Shown: positions 55,014 through 64,000 of the stretch, piece after piece
Numbering within the stretch: the first letter of the stretch is position 1
Layout of the letters: the number at the start of each line of letters is the position of its first letter
Source of the DNA: Phoma sp. XZ068
Lineage: Eukaryota > Ascomycota > Dothideomycetes > Pleosporales > Didymellaceae
Assembly (NCBI GenBank): GCA_004835665.1
Contig: RBKR01000015.1
Span: 62,001 to 126,000 of the forward strand
Direction: 5' to 3'
DNA: 64,000 bases
Translations under genes and position numbers: made by a program
The notes under the pieces: generated by a model
What the model was told of the DNA's origin: nothing
The model's input: only the letters and a program-made list of their open reading frames with translations
The model's database searches: none

Positions 55014-57503
55014 TTAGTATATAGTATATAGGAATACAACCCTTATAGTTTATATTTAACCTAATTAATATACTTTATTATTAGAACTTTACCTATATAT
55101 TAAGATAGATAGATTAACTATCTATACTCCTTACTATAACCTAACGTTTAAGATAAATAGTCTACTCTATACTACCTATTATTACCTATAGTTACTATAG
55201 TATTTTACTAAGTATCTATACCCTCTATAATCTACTATATATTTATTTATTCTAGAGAACTAACTTTAGAAGTATTTATAAGCTTTACTTAGGATATAAC
55301 CTTAATATTTTAAATACTCTAAAATAAGTAATATATTAGAAGATTATATTATTAATAGCACCCCTGCTATAACTAATATAGGACTAGTAAGTTATAGACT
55401 TAAGGTTGCTAAACTAAACCTTTACTATAGAGATTAATCTAAGCTTAAGGACTAGCTACTCTAGTTTAACCTTTTCTTTACCTTCTAAGGTATAACTATT
55501 AATAAGAATTAGAAGGTTAAACTAGTAGCTTCCTATATATAAGGCAATGTATTTAAATAGATTAAGCCCTTTATATAGAATAAGATAATTAATACTATAT
55601 CTATTAAAGATAATATATAGCTTAATAATTTTAGACGCTTTAAAGATAAGATTTAATAAATCTTTAAAGTCTCTAACACACTAGTTATTGCTAGATATAG
55701 TATATAGTATATTTATTAAACTACTTTAGCTGCTAACTATACTGCAGAATTCTAGGTATTAGCCTATAATATAGACTAGGATAATACTATACTAATAATA
55801 ATATTTTAATAAGGACTAAAGCCTAAGGTTAAGAAGGAACTTATATATACTAGTATAAAGATTAACACCCTTAATAACCTTACTAGTAAAGCTATTAATA
55901 TTAATATTTAACTCTATAAACTTTAATAAGAGTTATATAATAACCTATATACTTAAGTTATAACCTAGTTACCTTAACTACTATATAACTAATAGTGCAG
56001 CAACACCTACTATAGAGGCTATAGAAATAGTTATTACCCTAATATAGGATATAGGATCTATAGCAATACCTAGAGTAGATACTATAGACCTAAGGTAATA
56101 GACTTGTCTAATATCTATAAAGAGCCTACTACTATACTATATTAGAATAAAAAGAATAAAGGATATAATAATAGGAATAAGAGTAGAAACTGCTATAATT
56201 ATAGCAAACTAGAATATTTTACTAAGAACTATTAATTAAAGAATAAGGTCTTTTAATAGATTAATATTATTACCTATACTTTATATAATAAGGATATAGA
56301 TACTAGTAAATAGAAAATTCTTACTAAAGAAATTAGATAACTTCTTATAGACTCTAAGCTAGAATATATATATAAGACTATACCTAGAATTCTAGAAGTC
56401 TATACTAGGCCTAAGATACTATACTATAAATCTTATATAATATAGACCTTAGATTTAGAAAACAAGCTAATAATATAGGAGTATAATAAAAATATTAAGT
56501 AAGGTAATAATAAGTTATATAATACTGTCTATAGACAGCTTATCCTAGAACTACTTAAAGAATACTTATAATATAATAGTAAGGAGCACCCTATACTCTT
56601 ATAAGCTATATAGGAAATAGAAGTAAAGTATATATAAGCCTACCTTTTATATAACCTTAACACCTTAAGCTAATTTAAGTAATAACTAATAAATAGTATA
56701 CTATAGGATAAAGATTAGGCTAAAGAAATATTCTAAGAATAGGTAGAATAAAACTATATAATAGTAGCTAAACTTAAATACTAGAATTATAACCTACTAT
56801 AAAAAGATAAACTAGACTTTACTTAACTAGCAATTACCCTATAAATATAAACTACTATATTATATAAAATTAATAAATAAAACCTATTTTACTATAAAAT
56901 ATTATAGAGGCAATACCTATATAATAGGTATAAGGAATATTATAATAAGAAAGTTAGATACTAAATATTCTCTATTAATATATAATAATATAAGGAGAAA
57001 TAGTATTAGTATATATAAGTATAATACTTAGATTACTTATTTAATAAGTATATATAATTATACTTTCTAGAGTATATATACCCTAAAGATATTCTAGATA
57101 TATAAATAATTATTAATAAAGCCTATAAAGAATATTAGTAGTAGCTATATATAAATAAGAGATGTATATACTATACTAGCAAGAAGAAAGTCTATAGATT
57201 TAGACTAGAGTAGTATTTTTTAGGCCTATACTAACTAGCTCCTAGTATAAGACTATTAATACTATTAGAGTAGACTTACTTACTAAACTACTAATCTTTA
57301 TTAATAGATAAAGATTTATAGTAATATTAGACTTAGAAGTAGAAGGTAGCTATATCTTAGAAGCTATAGTAAAACAAGCTAGACTCTAATTATATAGAAA
57401 AGAGATTACTTATATCCTTAGAGTAGCTAACAGGTAGTTAATACTAGAAAACTTTATAGTTACTTATAAGACTAACGTGCTATTAAAGTTAGGAAACTAT
57501 AAG
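55014..57503 (+). mobile_element. RIP-mutated LTR retroelement, family 2, copy B (5' part)
   Basis: LTR-like segment about 55,014-55,340, then gag-like sequence with a mutated zinc knuckle near 56,190-56,230 and a protease-like stretch near 57,300-57,500. It is interrupted at 57,504 by chromovirus copy 2, so its remainder lies outside the window. It is less completely stripped of CpA than copy A. No intact frame. Confidence 0.65.
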
Positions 57504-57736
57504 TGTTAGACACATAGCTTATAGGAGTTGAATACTTATATTACTACGCTTAGGTAGGGCGTAGTTACTAGAGTTACCTCCGTGCAGGGTAACTAGAGTA
57601 TATAGAGCCTAGCTTAGCTGTTTATTACAAGGTAGCAAACAGTCTACTGTTAATTAACCTTGTTTAGGACTGTTATAGTCCTGCCTGCTTATATTAATAC
57701 TTCTCTCCCTAGTGCCCCTAGCTATTAAGCCTAATA
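57504..57736 (+). repeat. 5' LTR of chromovirus copy 2
   Basis: Aligns end to end with the copy 1 LTRs (233 bp); differences are transitions of RIP type. Confidence 0.85.
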
Positions 57737-59634
57737 TTCTGTTTGCTCCCTTTACTAGGGAGTAGATTATAGTATTATAGAATAAGTAACTAATCAAGCC
57801 CTATTATAGAGGAACTTACCTTAGAACTACAGGAAGCCTCTTTTCCTGTAGCAACAGGGGAGTCCTCTACTTTAAGGATAGTAGGAACTTAGGATATAAT
57901 ACTAAGGGACAATTAACCTATTATCTCCTTAAATACAACAAACAAGGCACAAGGCTTACTAGTATAAGCTAGCAGACCCTTTAATAGGTTACAGCAGCCT
58001 ATAGAGGCCTAGAATACCCTAGTAGTAGATAGTGTAGAATAAGAGCTGCAAGAGTTAGAAGCTTGGCACAAGAGGGCTATAAAGATGCAACAAGTAGCTT
58101 GCCTTAAGGAAATAAAGGCTAGATACCTTACTAGAGATGTTAATGCCCTGCAAGCTATCCCTAGTAGAGCTCTATTAGCTATAGCAGTTCCTGTAGTCCT
58201 AACTTTAGGTTTACCTTACCCTAAGCTACTATATATATTTACTAAGCAGACACGTGTAGCATATAACTGCTAGAAGCAAGATTGCAAGCAGTTTTTTAAC
58301 AGACTACCTGCTAACTTCCTATAGGAGGCGTAAAAGGTTGATTTTAGCATACAGTACCTGTTAGAGACTATAAAGACCTTATAGTTAGCGTACTATACTA
58401 ACTAACTTTACGCAAATCCCTTGTAGAAACCAACCTAGGAAGCTATAAAAGCTATAATGCTAGGCTCCCTAGGCACTATCTTAGAAAGGAGATAAAAAGT
58501 ATATAAGGCCTTGAGTTATGCTAAAATGCTTCCTTATAGCAGTCCTACAGATTTACTAGATTATATAAGGCCTTACTAGGAAGAACTAGGTAATATATAT
58601 AGAGTAAACCTCTAAGTAATTAGATATATCTATGCATTACCTAAAGAGATATAAAGGTAGCTATTTATATACCTAGAGGAGCGTTATGTAACACTTAGCT
58701 AGGTAGAAGAGGTTGCTAATATAATTTATTAACAGAGGGGCTGTCCTAAGAGCTTAAAGGAAGAAAAACCTCCTAAGGAGTTAGGGAAGCAGAAAGGTAA
58801 CTTAAAAGATATAAAGGGGTCTAAAGAGGCTATAAAGCGTAAGAAAGAGGGTAGTCCTAACTATAGTAGCCTAAAGAGGCCCAAGGGGTTAAAGCCAAGG
58901 GCAGACTACTCTATAGTAACCTGTTATAGGTGTAGGGAGGTAGGACACATTAGACCAAAGTATCTAAACTCTAATAAGTCTATAAAACCTAAAGAAGGGG
59001 GGGACTTAGAAAAAGGCAAGGGGTAGAAGGATTAGATCTGCTCCTTCTTGCCTATATCTCTTATATATAGAAGAGTAGAGATCTTAGCACCCTTTGCGTA
59101 GTATTATACTCTTAGCTAGTATAGCTGCTTATAGTAGAAGCAACTATAGGATCTTCTAGACTAATAGAGGCCTTGGTAGATAGGGGCTCCTAGCTTAATT
59201 TACTCTCTATAATTATAGTAAAGGAGTAAAATCTCTGTATAGATCCCCTGCCTAAATTCCTTGCAGAGGGGGTAGATAGGTCTATAATACAGATATACAG
59301 TACTATAACTGTAAGAATAACTGTAGTTAACTTATAAGGCTATAAGGAGGCAGGTAATATACTGTTTATAGTTACTAACCTTAGAAGGTACTAAATATAT
59401 TTAGGCCTGCCTTAGATTAACATGTGTTAGCCTAAAATCAATTATATAACTTAGTGCGTGCTCTTTAGGGGGACAAAGGTTAAGAGTATAGCTAAATTCT
59501 TCAAGGTAGCGTTAGAAGACACAGAAGAGTTTAATTACACTATGTGTAACCTCTAGATAGACATATATGCCTGTCTTATAGCCTTTATAGGCTAGAACAG
59601 GCTAGATTAACCCAATATAGACAAAATACCTATA

Positions 59635-59682
59635 ACGTAAACCACCACCGAGAGCGACAACCCACCGAGAGCGACAAAATCT
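59635..59682 (+). repeat. Left TIR of transposon 2
   Basis: 48 bp identical to the reverse complement of 61,436-61,483. Two direct copies of CCACCGAGAGCGACAA start 17 bp apart. GCCAAGACCAC follows, as in transposon 1. Confidence 0.97.
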
Positions 59683-59714
59683 GCCAAGACCACTCCTCCT
59701 CCTTTCATCCTAAC

Positions 59715-61415
59715 ATGTCTCAACAACACAACGCGCAATATCAACAAGACGAAGGTAGGGTCCAGCTTGCCCTTCTAGCCTATCGTTCAGATGAATTTCC
59801 AAGCCTGCGACGCGCTGCTGCAGCATTCAACGTTAATCATCATACCCTATCTAAACGTGCCAAGGGAATACCATTTCGACTCGAAACACGCGTGAACTGC
59901 CTCAAGCTTACTGCAATAGAGGAAGAGACGATTATCCAATACATACTTGACCTTGACGCGCGAGGCTTTGCGCCCCGGCTGTGTGAGGTGGCAGATATGG
60001 CTGATAAACTGTTGGGTGTGCGTGATGGAAAGCCAGTTGGCAAGCACTGGGCTGCGCGCTTTGTGACGCGCTCAGATAGGCTCAAGATGGCGTTCAATCG
60101 AGCAAAGGATAGGCAGAGGATAATGCAGGAAGATCCTGAGGTCATTGGCGCGTGGTTCAAGTTGGTAGAGGATACCAAAGCCAAGTACGGCGTCCATGAC
60201 GACGACGTGCACAACTTTGACGAGACTGGCTTCCAGATGGGCGTCATTGGGTCCATGAAGGTCGTCACAGGCTCTGATAGACGTACTCGACCAGAGCTCG
60301 TTCAGCCAGGAGATCGCGAGTGGGTTACAGTCATCCAGAGTATCTGCGCTGCTGGCCACGCAACCCCGCCATTTATCATCTACAAAGGGCGTGTCCACAT
60401 CTCTGCATGGTACGAGGAGGCAGATATACCGCGTAATTGGAAGCTCTCTGTCTCAGAGAACGGATGGACAAACAACGCGCTTGGCCTGGAGTGGTTGAAG
60501 CACTTTGACACGCATACAACAGCGCGTCAGGTGGGGGTATACCGGCTGCTCATTTTGGACGGTCACGAGAGCCACCTTAACCAGGAGTTCAAGGACTATT
60601 GCTTGGAGAACAAGATCCTTACGCTCTGTATGCCTCCCCATTCATCACACATCCTCCAGCCACTTGATGTGGTCTGCTTCTCGCCATTGAAGCGGAAGTA
60701 CTCCCAACGCGTCCGAGACTTGGCACGCCGACGCGTCTTCCACATCAACAAGGAAGGCTTCCTACCTGCCTTCAAGGACGCGTTTTTTGACGTATTCACA
60801 CAGGCTAATTGTCGAAAGGCCTTTGAGGCATCAGGACTAGTCCCTGTCAACGCGCAGGTAGTGTTGGATCGCCTGGAGACACGGTTGCGTACCCCGCCTC
60901 AACCCCCACTACCAACAACCCCGTGGCAGTCGAAGACTCCAAGCAATACGCATGAATTTGGGTCTCAGTCAAAGCTTGTGAGCGAGTCTTTTACTCGGTC
61001 ACCAGTTGCTGCCCAAGCTGGCTTCTCACAGCTTGTAAAGGGAGCTGAACTAATGCTGCATCAAAATGCGCTTCTTGCTGCCCGCAATACTGAGCTTGAA
61101 GAGCAATTGGCAGTGATGACCAAGCGGAAAGGGCGCAAAAGGAAGCAGATTCAGCATGGGGGTACATTGGAGTATGGAGTAGGGTCAGCGCAGGTAGCTG
61201 CTGAGGCGTCTGTGGTGGCTTTGTCGTCCAAAAGGACTCGAGGTGGTGGTGATCAAGAAATAGCACAACCAGCTCTACGGCGCTGTGGGAACTGTGGAGG
61301 GACTGGGCACAACGCTCGTACGTGCAAAAAGGATTCAGAAGACACTTCTGAATCAGATGCGAGCACAAGGTTCATAGGATCCTTGTTTGATAGCGATGAA
61401 TCTGATAATTCATAA
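59715..61415 (+). CDS. Pogo/Fot1-family transposase with CCHC zinc knuckle
   Basis: Intact, intronless, 566 aa from ATG 59,715. It is colinear with the transposase at 42,455-44,107 along most of its length, but with many substitutions. Helix-turn-helix at about 32-50 (RRAAAAFNVNHHTLSKRAKG); CENP-B/Tc5-type domain at about 68-135; catalytic D169 (NFDETG), D282 (LDGHESH) and D318 (QPLDVVCF), again DD35D. A basic stretch KRKGRKRKQIQ lies near 475. C-terminal zinc knuckle C524-x2-C527-x4-H532-x4-C537, then an acidic Ser/Asp tail (SLFDSDESDNS) absent from the other. No stop or RIP damage. Expected to act in the nucleus on its own TIRs, with TA as target. Confidence 0.95.
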   Translation: MSQQHNAQYQQDEGRVQLALLAYRSDEFPSLRRAAAAFNVNHHTLSKRAKGIPFRLETRVNCLKLTAIEEETIIQYILDLDARGFAPRLCEVADMADKLLGVRDGKPVGKHWAARFVTRSDRLKMAFNRAKDRQRIMQEDPEVIGAWFKLVEDTKAKYGVHDDDVHNFDETGFQMGVIGSMKVVTGSDRRTRPELVQPGDREWVTVIQSICAAGHATPPFIIYKGRVHISAWYEEADIPRNWKLSVSENGWTNNALGLEWLKHFDTHTTARQVGVYRLLILDGHESHLNQEFKDYCLENKILTLCMPPHSSHILQPLDVVCFSPLKRKYSQRVRDLARRRVFHINKEGFLPAFKDAFFDVFTQANCRKAFEASGLVPVNAQVVLDRLETRLRTPPQPPLPTTPWQSKTPSNTHEFGSQSKLVSESFTRSPVAAQAGFSQLVKGAELMLHQNALLAARNTELEEQLAVMTKRKGRKRKQIQHGGTLEYGVGSAQVAAEASVVALSSKRTRGGGDQEIAQPALRRCGNCGGTGHNARTCKKDSEDTSESDASTRFIGSLFDSDESDNS

Positions 61416-61435
61416 CTAGTGTTAGTCGTGCCAAG

Positions 61436-61483
61436 AGATTTTGTCGCTCTCGGTGGGTTGTCGCTCTCGGTGGTGGTTTACGT
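61436..61483 (-). repeat. Right TIR of transposon 2
   Basis: Exact inverted copy of 59,635-59,682, ending TTTACGT before the TA duplication. Confidence 0.97.
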
Positions 61484-64000
61484 TATACTATACTAATTTT
61501 GCAGATGTTGTATTAGAAGATAACGCACAGTATTTACCTAACTACAGCTTAAATAACTTAGCAATTAATTTAGCTAAAGGAACTACACCCCTGTATTAGC
61601 CCTTATATAGTCTATTAAAGGTAGAATTAGTAGTGTTGCAGAAATACCTAGTTAACTATATAGCTAGAGGCTAGATTTAATGCTTAAGATCCTCTGCTAG
61701 GGCCCTAATATTGTTTGTAAAGAAGAAGGATAGTAGTTTGCGCCTTTATATAGACTTTAGAGGCCTTAATAAGATAACTATAAAGAACTAGTACCTGTTA
61801 CCCTTAATCTCTAAATCTCTAGATTGCCTCTTAAAGGCAAGGGTGTTTACTAAACTAGACATTAGAGACGCCTATTATTAGATCTAAATAAGGGAAGGAG
61901 ATAAATAGAAGACTATATTCTAGACTAGATATAGTTATTTTAAGTATACTATTATACCTTTTAGCCTAACAAACGCACCTGCTTAGTTCTAGGTATATAT
62001 AAATAAAGCCTTGGCAGGACTAGTAGATATTACGTGCATTGTGTACTTAGACAATATCTTAATATTCTTAAATATAGAAGAGGAGCACATTACCTATGTT
62101 TAAGAAATTCTAGAACAATTGTAGTAATATAAGCTATATATCAAGCTATTAAAGTGTAAATGGCACATATAGTGTATAGAGTACCTTAGATACGTAGTAT
62201 CCCTACAAGGGGTTAGTATTAACTTAGAAAGGGCTAAAACAATCTAAGATTGGCTATTACTAGCTACAGTACGCAATATACGCGTTTTTATAGGATTTAT
62301 AAACTATTATCAACGCTTTATTAAAGGATTTAGCTATATAGTACTCCTACTTATAATATTGACAAGAAAGAACCTAGGTTAGGCCTAGGCTGGGCCAGCT
62401 ATAAAGAGGGAGGAAAGCTAGCTACTGCGCTTGCTAGAGGCAGTAAAGAAAGCCTTTAAGCAGCTAAAGGACGCCTTTTTAACAGTCCTAATCCTTACTT
62501 ACTTTAAGAAGGGAAAATAAACTAGATTAGAAGTTAATGCTTTAGGTAGAGTAATTTTAGGCATACTAAGCTAATATAGCCTAGGATAGGGCAAGGTAGA
62601 CTAATAGAGGCTAATAGGCTTTTATTCGCGCAAGCTTATCCAAGCAGAGTATAACTACAATATATATAATTAGAAATTACTAGCAATTATAAAGAGTATA
62701 AAGTACTAGCAATATTACCTCTAGGGGATCTATTTTAAAATTCTTATAGACTATATAAACCTAAAATAGTTTATAGAGACTAAGGTGTTAAACTACTAGT
62801 AGGTTTAGTTATACTTGGTACTAAGCTAGTATAATTTTACCTTAACCTACTAACCTAAGAAAATAAACCTAGCAGATAGGCTATTAAGGAGACCTAATTA
62901 TATAAGTAAGGTATAAAAGCCCTCCTAAAAGTATAATTAGGCATTTATATAACTAATAAAGAACCTCTTAAATAGGAAAAGAGACCTAAGCACTTTAGTA
63001 GCTGTAGTAATAATATAGTTAAAGGTAATATATACTCTACTAGAGGAGACAAGCACAGCTCTTTAGGAATTCTAGAAGGCTAATAAGCAATCCCCAAGAG
63101 AACCTAGGACTATAGAAGAGAAGTCTAACACAGAAATAGACACTAAGACAGATACTAGTGTTGTAGAGCCTAAAATAGCCTATAATAGCCTAGAACGCTC
63201 TGCTGTATCCTAGTTAGGCGTTAAGGAGCTAGTAATACTGTAGGAAAGAGTAGAAGCCCTACAGGAATACTATAATAACCTAATAGCAGGACATTTCAGT
63301 GCAAGAAGGATATTAGAGAAACTCTAGCACTAATATATATAGAAGGGTATAAGAGAGGACGTAGCTTAGTACTATAAGGAGTATATACTCTGTAGAAGGT
63401 TAACACTAGCAAGGCACAAACTATATAGGCTGCTAGCACTACTCCTACTACCTAACAGACTATAGGAGGAAGTTATAATAGATTTTATTATAGAACTCCC
63501 CCCTAGCAAGATAAGTAGTATAGTATATAATGCAGTGTTAGTAGTAGTATGCCAATTAACTAAAATAGCCTATTACATCCTAGCTAGGGGCAATTAGGAT
63601 AGAGTTAACCTAGCACAGTCCTAGATAAGGGAGATAATCTAATTGCACAGAGCCCCTAAATAAATTATTTCTAACTAGGGCCCTCTAATAAATGTAAAAT
63701 ACTAGGACACCTTTTAATATTATCTAAACTCTAGAAGAGTTCTTATGTCTGCCTATTACCTATAGACAGACAGACAGATAGAAAGGTAGAACTAGACCTT
63801 AGAATAATATCTTTAATACTACTGTTTATTAGAATAGGATAATTAGGCCCTATAGATTTTAGTAGCAGAGTTTATATACAATAATAGTGTACACTTAACT
63901 ATTAAGACTACACCTTTCTAGGCAAACTATAGTTTAGACCCTAGGGGGGCGGACTGGCCTAGTATAGCCCTTGGCTAGGGTAAATTACCTCTTAGAAGGT

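Larger units (their letters stand above)
59635..61483 (+). mobile_element. Intact pogo/Fot1-type DNA transposon 2
   Basis: The element is 1,849 bp with perfect 48-bp terminal inverted repeats and TA duplications at 59,633-34 and 61,484-85. The sequence at about 47,951-47,980 in chromovirus copy 1 is the matching uninterrupted site (one TA), which proves insertion and fixes both ends. The element has normal base composition and one intact gene. It is related to transposon 1 in protein but has different terminal repeats, so it is a separate family. Confidence 0.97.
57504..64000 (+). mobile_element. Ty3/gypsy chromovirus copy 2, interrupted, runs off the window
   Basis: 5' LTR 57,504-57,736 (233 bp, TGTTAGACACATAGC). 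Then gag with CYRCREVGHIRPKY near 58,922-58,963; protease near 59,145 (LVDRGS); reverse transcriptase about 61,735-62,150 with FTKLDIRDAYY and VYLDNILIF at 62,041; RNase H and integrase to the window edge. Transposon 2 splits it at 59,635-61,483. It keeps many CpA and CpG that are TpA in copy 1, yet already carries in-frame TAG/TAA stops in most domains, so it is dead but less heavily mutated. Confidence 0.88.

Noticed and set aside
44200..57500. Possible CRISPR-like or satellite arrays in the AT-rich block
   Set aside because: The apparent repetition comes from low complexity after RIP and from retroelement copies; there is no regular repeat-spacer structure.
58085..58273. A 62-codon plus-strand frame in the transposon block
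   Set aside because: It is a stop-free gap in the RIP-mutated gag region of chromovirus copy 2, not a gene.

Overview
The window is fungal nuclear DNA from a filamentous ascomycete (Pezizomycotina), most likely a Dothideomycete such as a Pleosporales plant associate. The evidence is short 43-91 nt GT-AG introns with CTAAC/CTGAC-type branch sites, a secreted plant-wall enzyme set, and a two-speed layout. About 41 kb is GC-balanced and gene-bearing. About 22 kb is AT-rich and almost free of CpA/TpG, full of TAG/TAA, as left by repeat-induced point mutation (RIP). Many coding calls needed splicing by eye, and several raw open frames begin at non-ATG codons; starts and exon borders given here were re-derived from the sequence.

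Gene region, 1-41.5 kb: the 3' end of a LINE with RNase H (1-1133); a decayed DUF829/TMEM53-like pseudogene (about 2.89-3.4 kb); a PAP2 lipid phosphatase (6.2-7.4 kb); relics of a highly reducing polyketide synthase and an FAD monooxygenase (7.7-8.95 kb), probably a dead secondary-metabolite locus; a UCH-type deubiquitinase (9.5-10.3 kb); a secreted GH28 polygalacturonase (11.9-13.5 kb); an MDR quinone oxidoreductase (15.6-16.7 kb); Nur1-like nuclear rim protein and V-ATPase subunit F, head to head over 251 bp (17.0-19.3 kb); an NPC2/ML sterol-lipid transfer protein (19.85-20.5 kb); a small eight-cysteine secreted protein (22.9-23.2 kb); a four-exon P450 (23.5-25.2 kb); a GH43 endo-arabinanase (26.3-27.3 kb); a dihydroxyacetone-synthase-like transketolase (29.2-31.4 kb); a secreted GH37 trehalase (32.3-34.4 kb); a single-exon P450 (38.2-39.6 kb); and a coiled-coil protein of unknown function (40.3-41.4 kb).

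Transposon nest, 41.6-64 kb: two complete, unmutated pogo/Fot1-type DNA transposons (42,326-44,187 and 59,635-61,483) sit as GC-rich islands in RIP-destroyed sequence. Each has perfect long terminal inverted repeats (63 and 48 bp), TA target duplications and an intact DD35D transposase (550 and 566 aa) ending in a CCHC zinc knuckle. The first lies inside a RIP-mutated relative of itself. The second lies in a Ty3/gypsy chromovirus whose second copy in this window preserves the empty site. The first chromovirus copy is complete (45,828-53,231; 233-bp LTRs; GCTAG duplication) and is itself inserted in another RIP-mutated LTR element that also occurs a second time at about 55.0-57.5 kb.

The genes act individually rather than as one pathway. 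Polygalacturonase, arabinanase, trehalase and the cysteine-rich protein fit life on plant tissue. The polyketide synthase and monooxygenase relics point to a lost metabolite cluster. No tRNA, rRNA or CRISPR feature was recognised.
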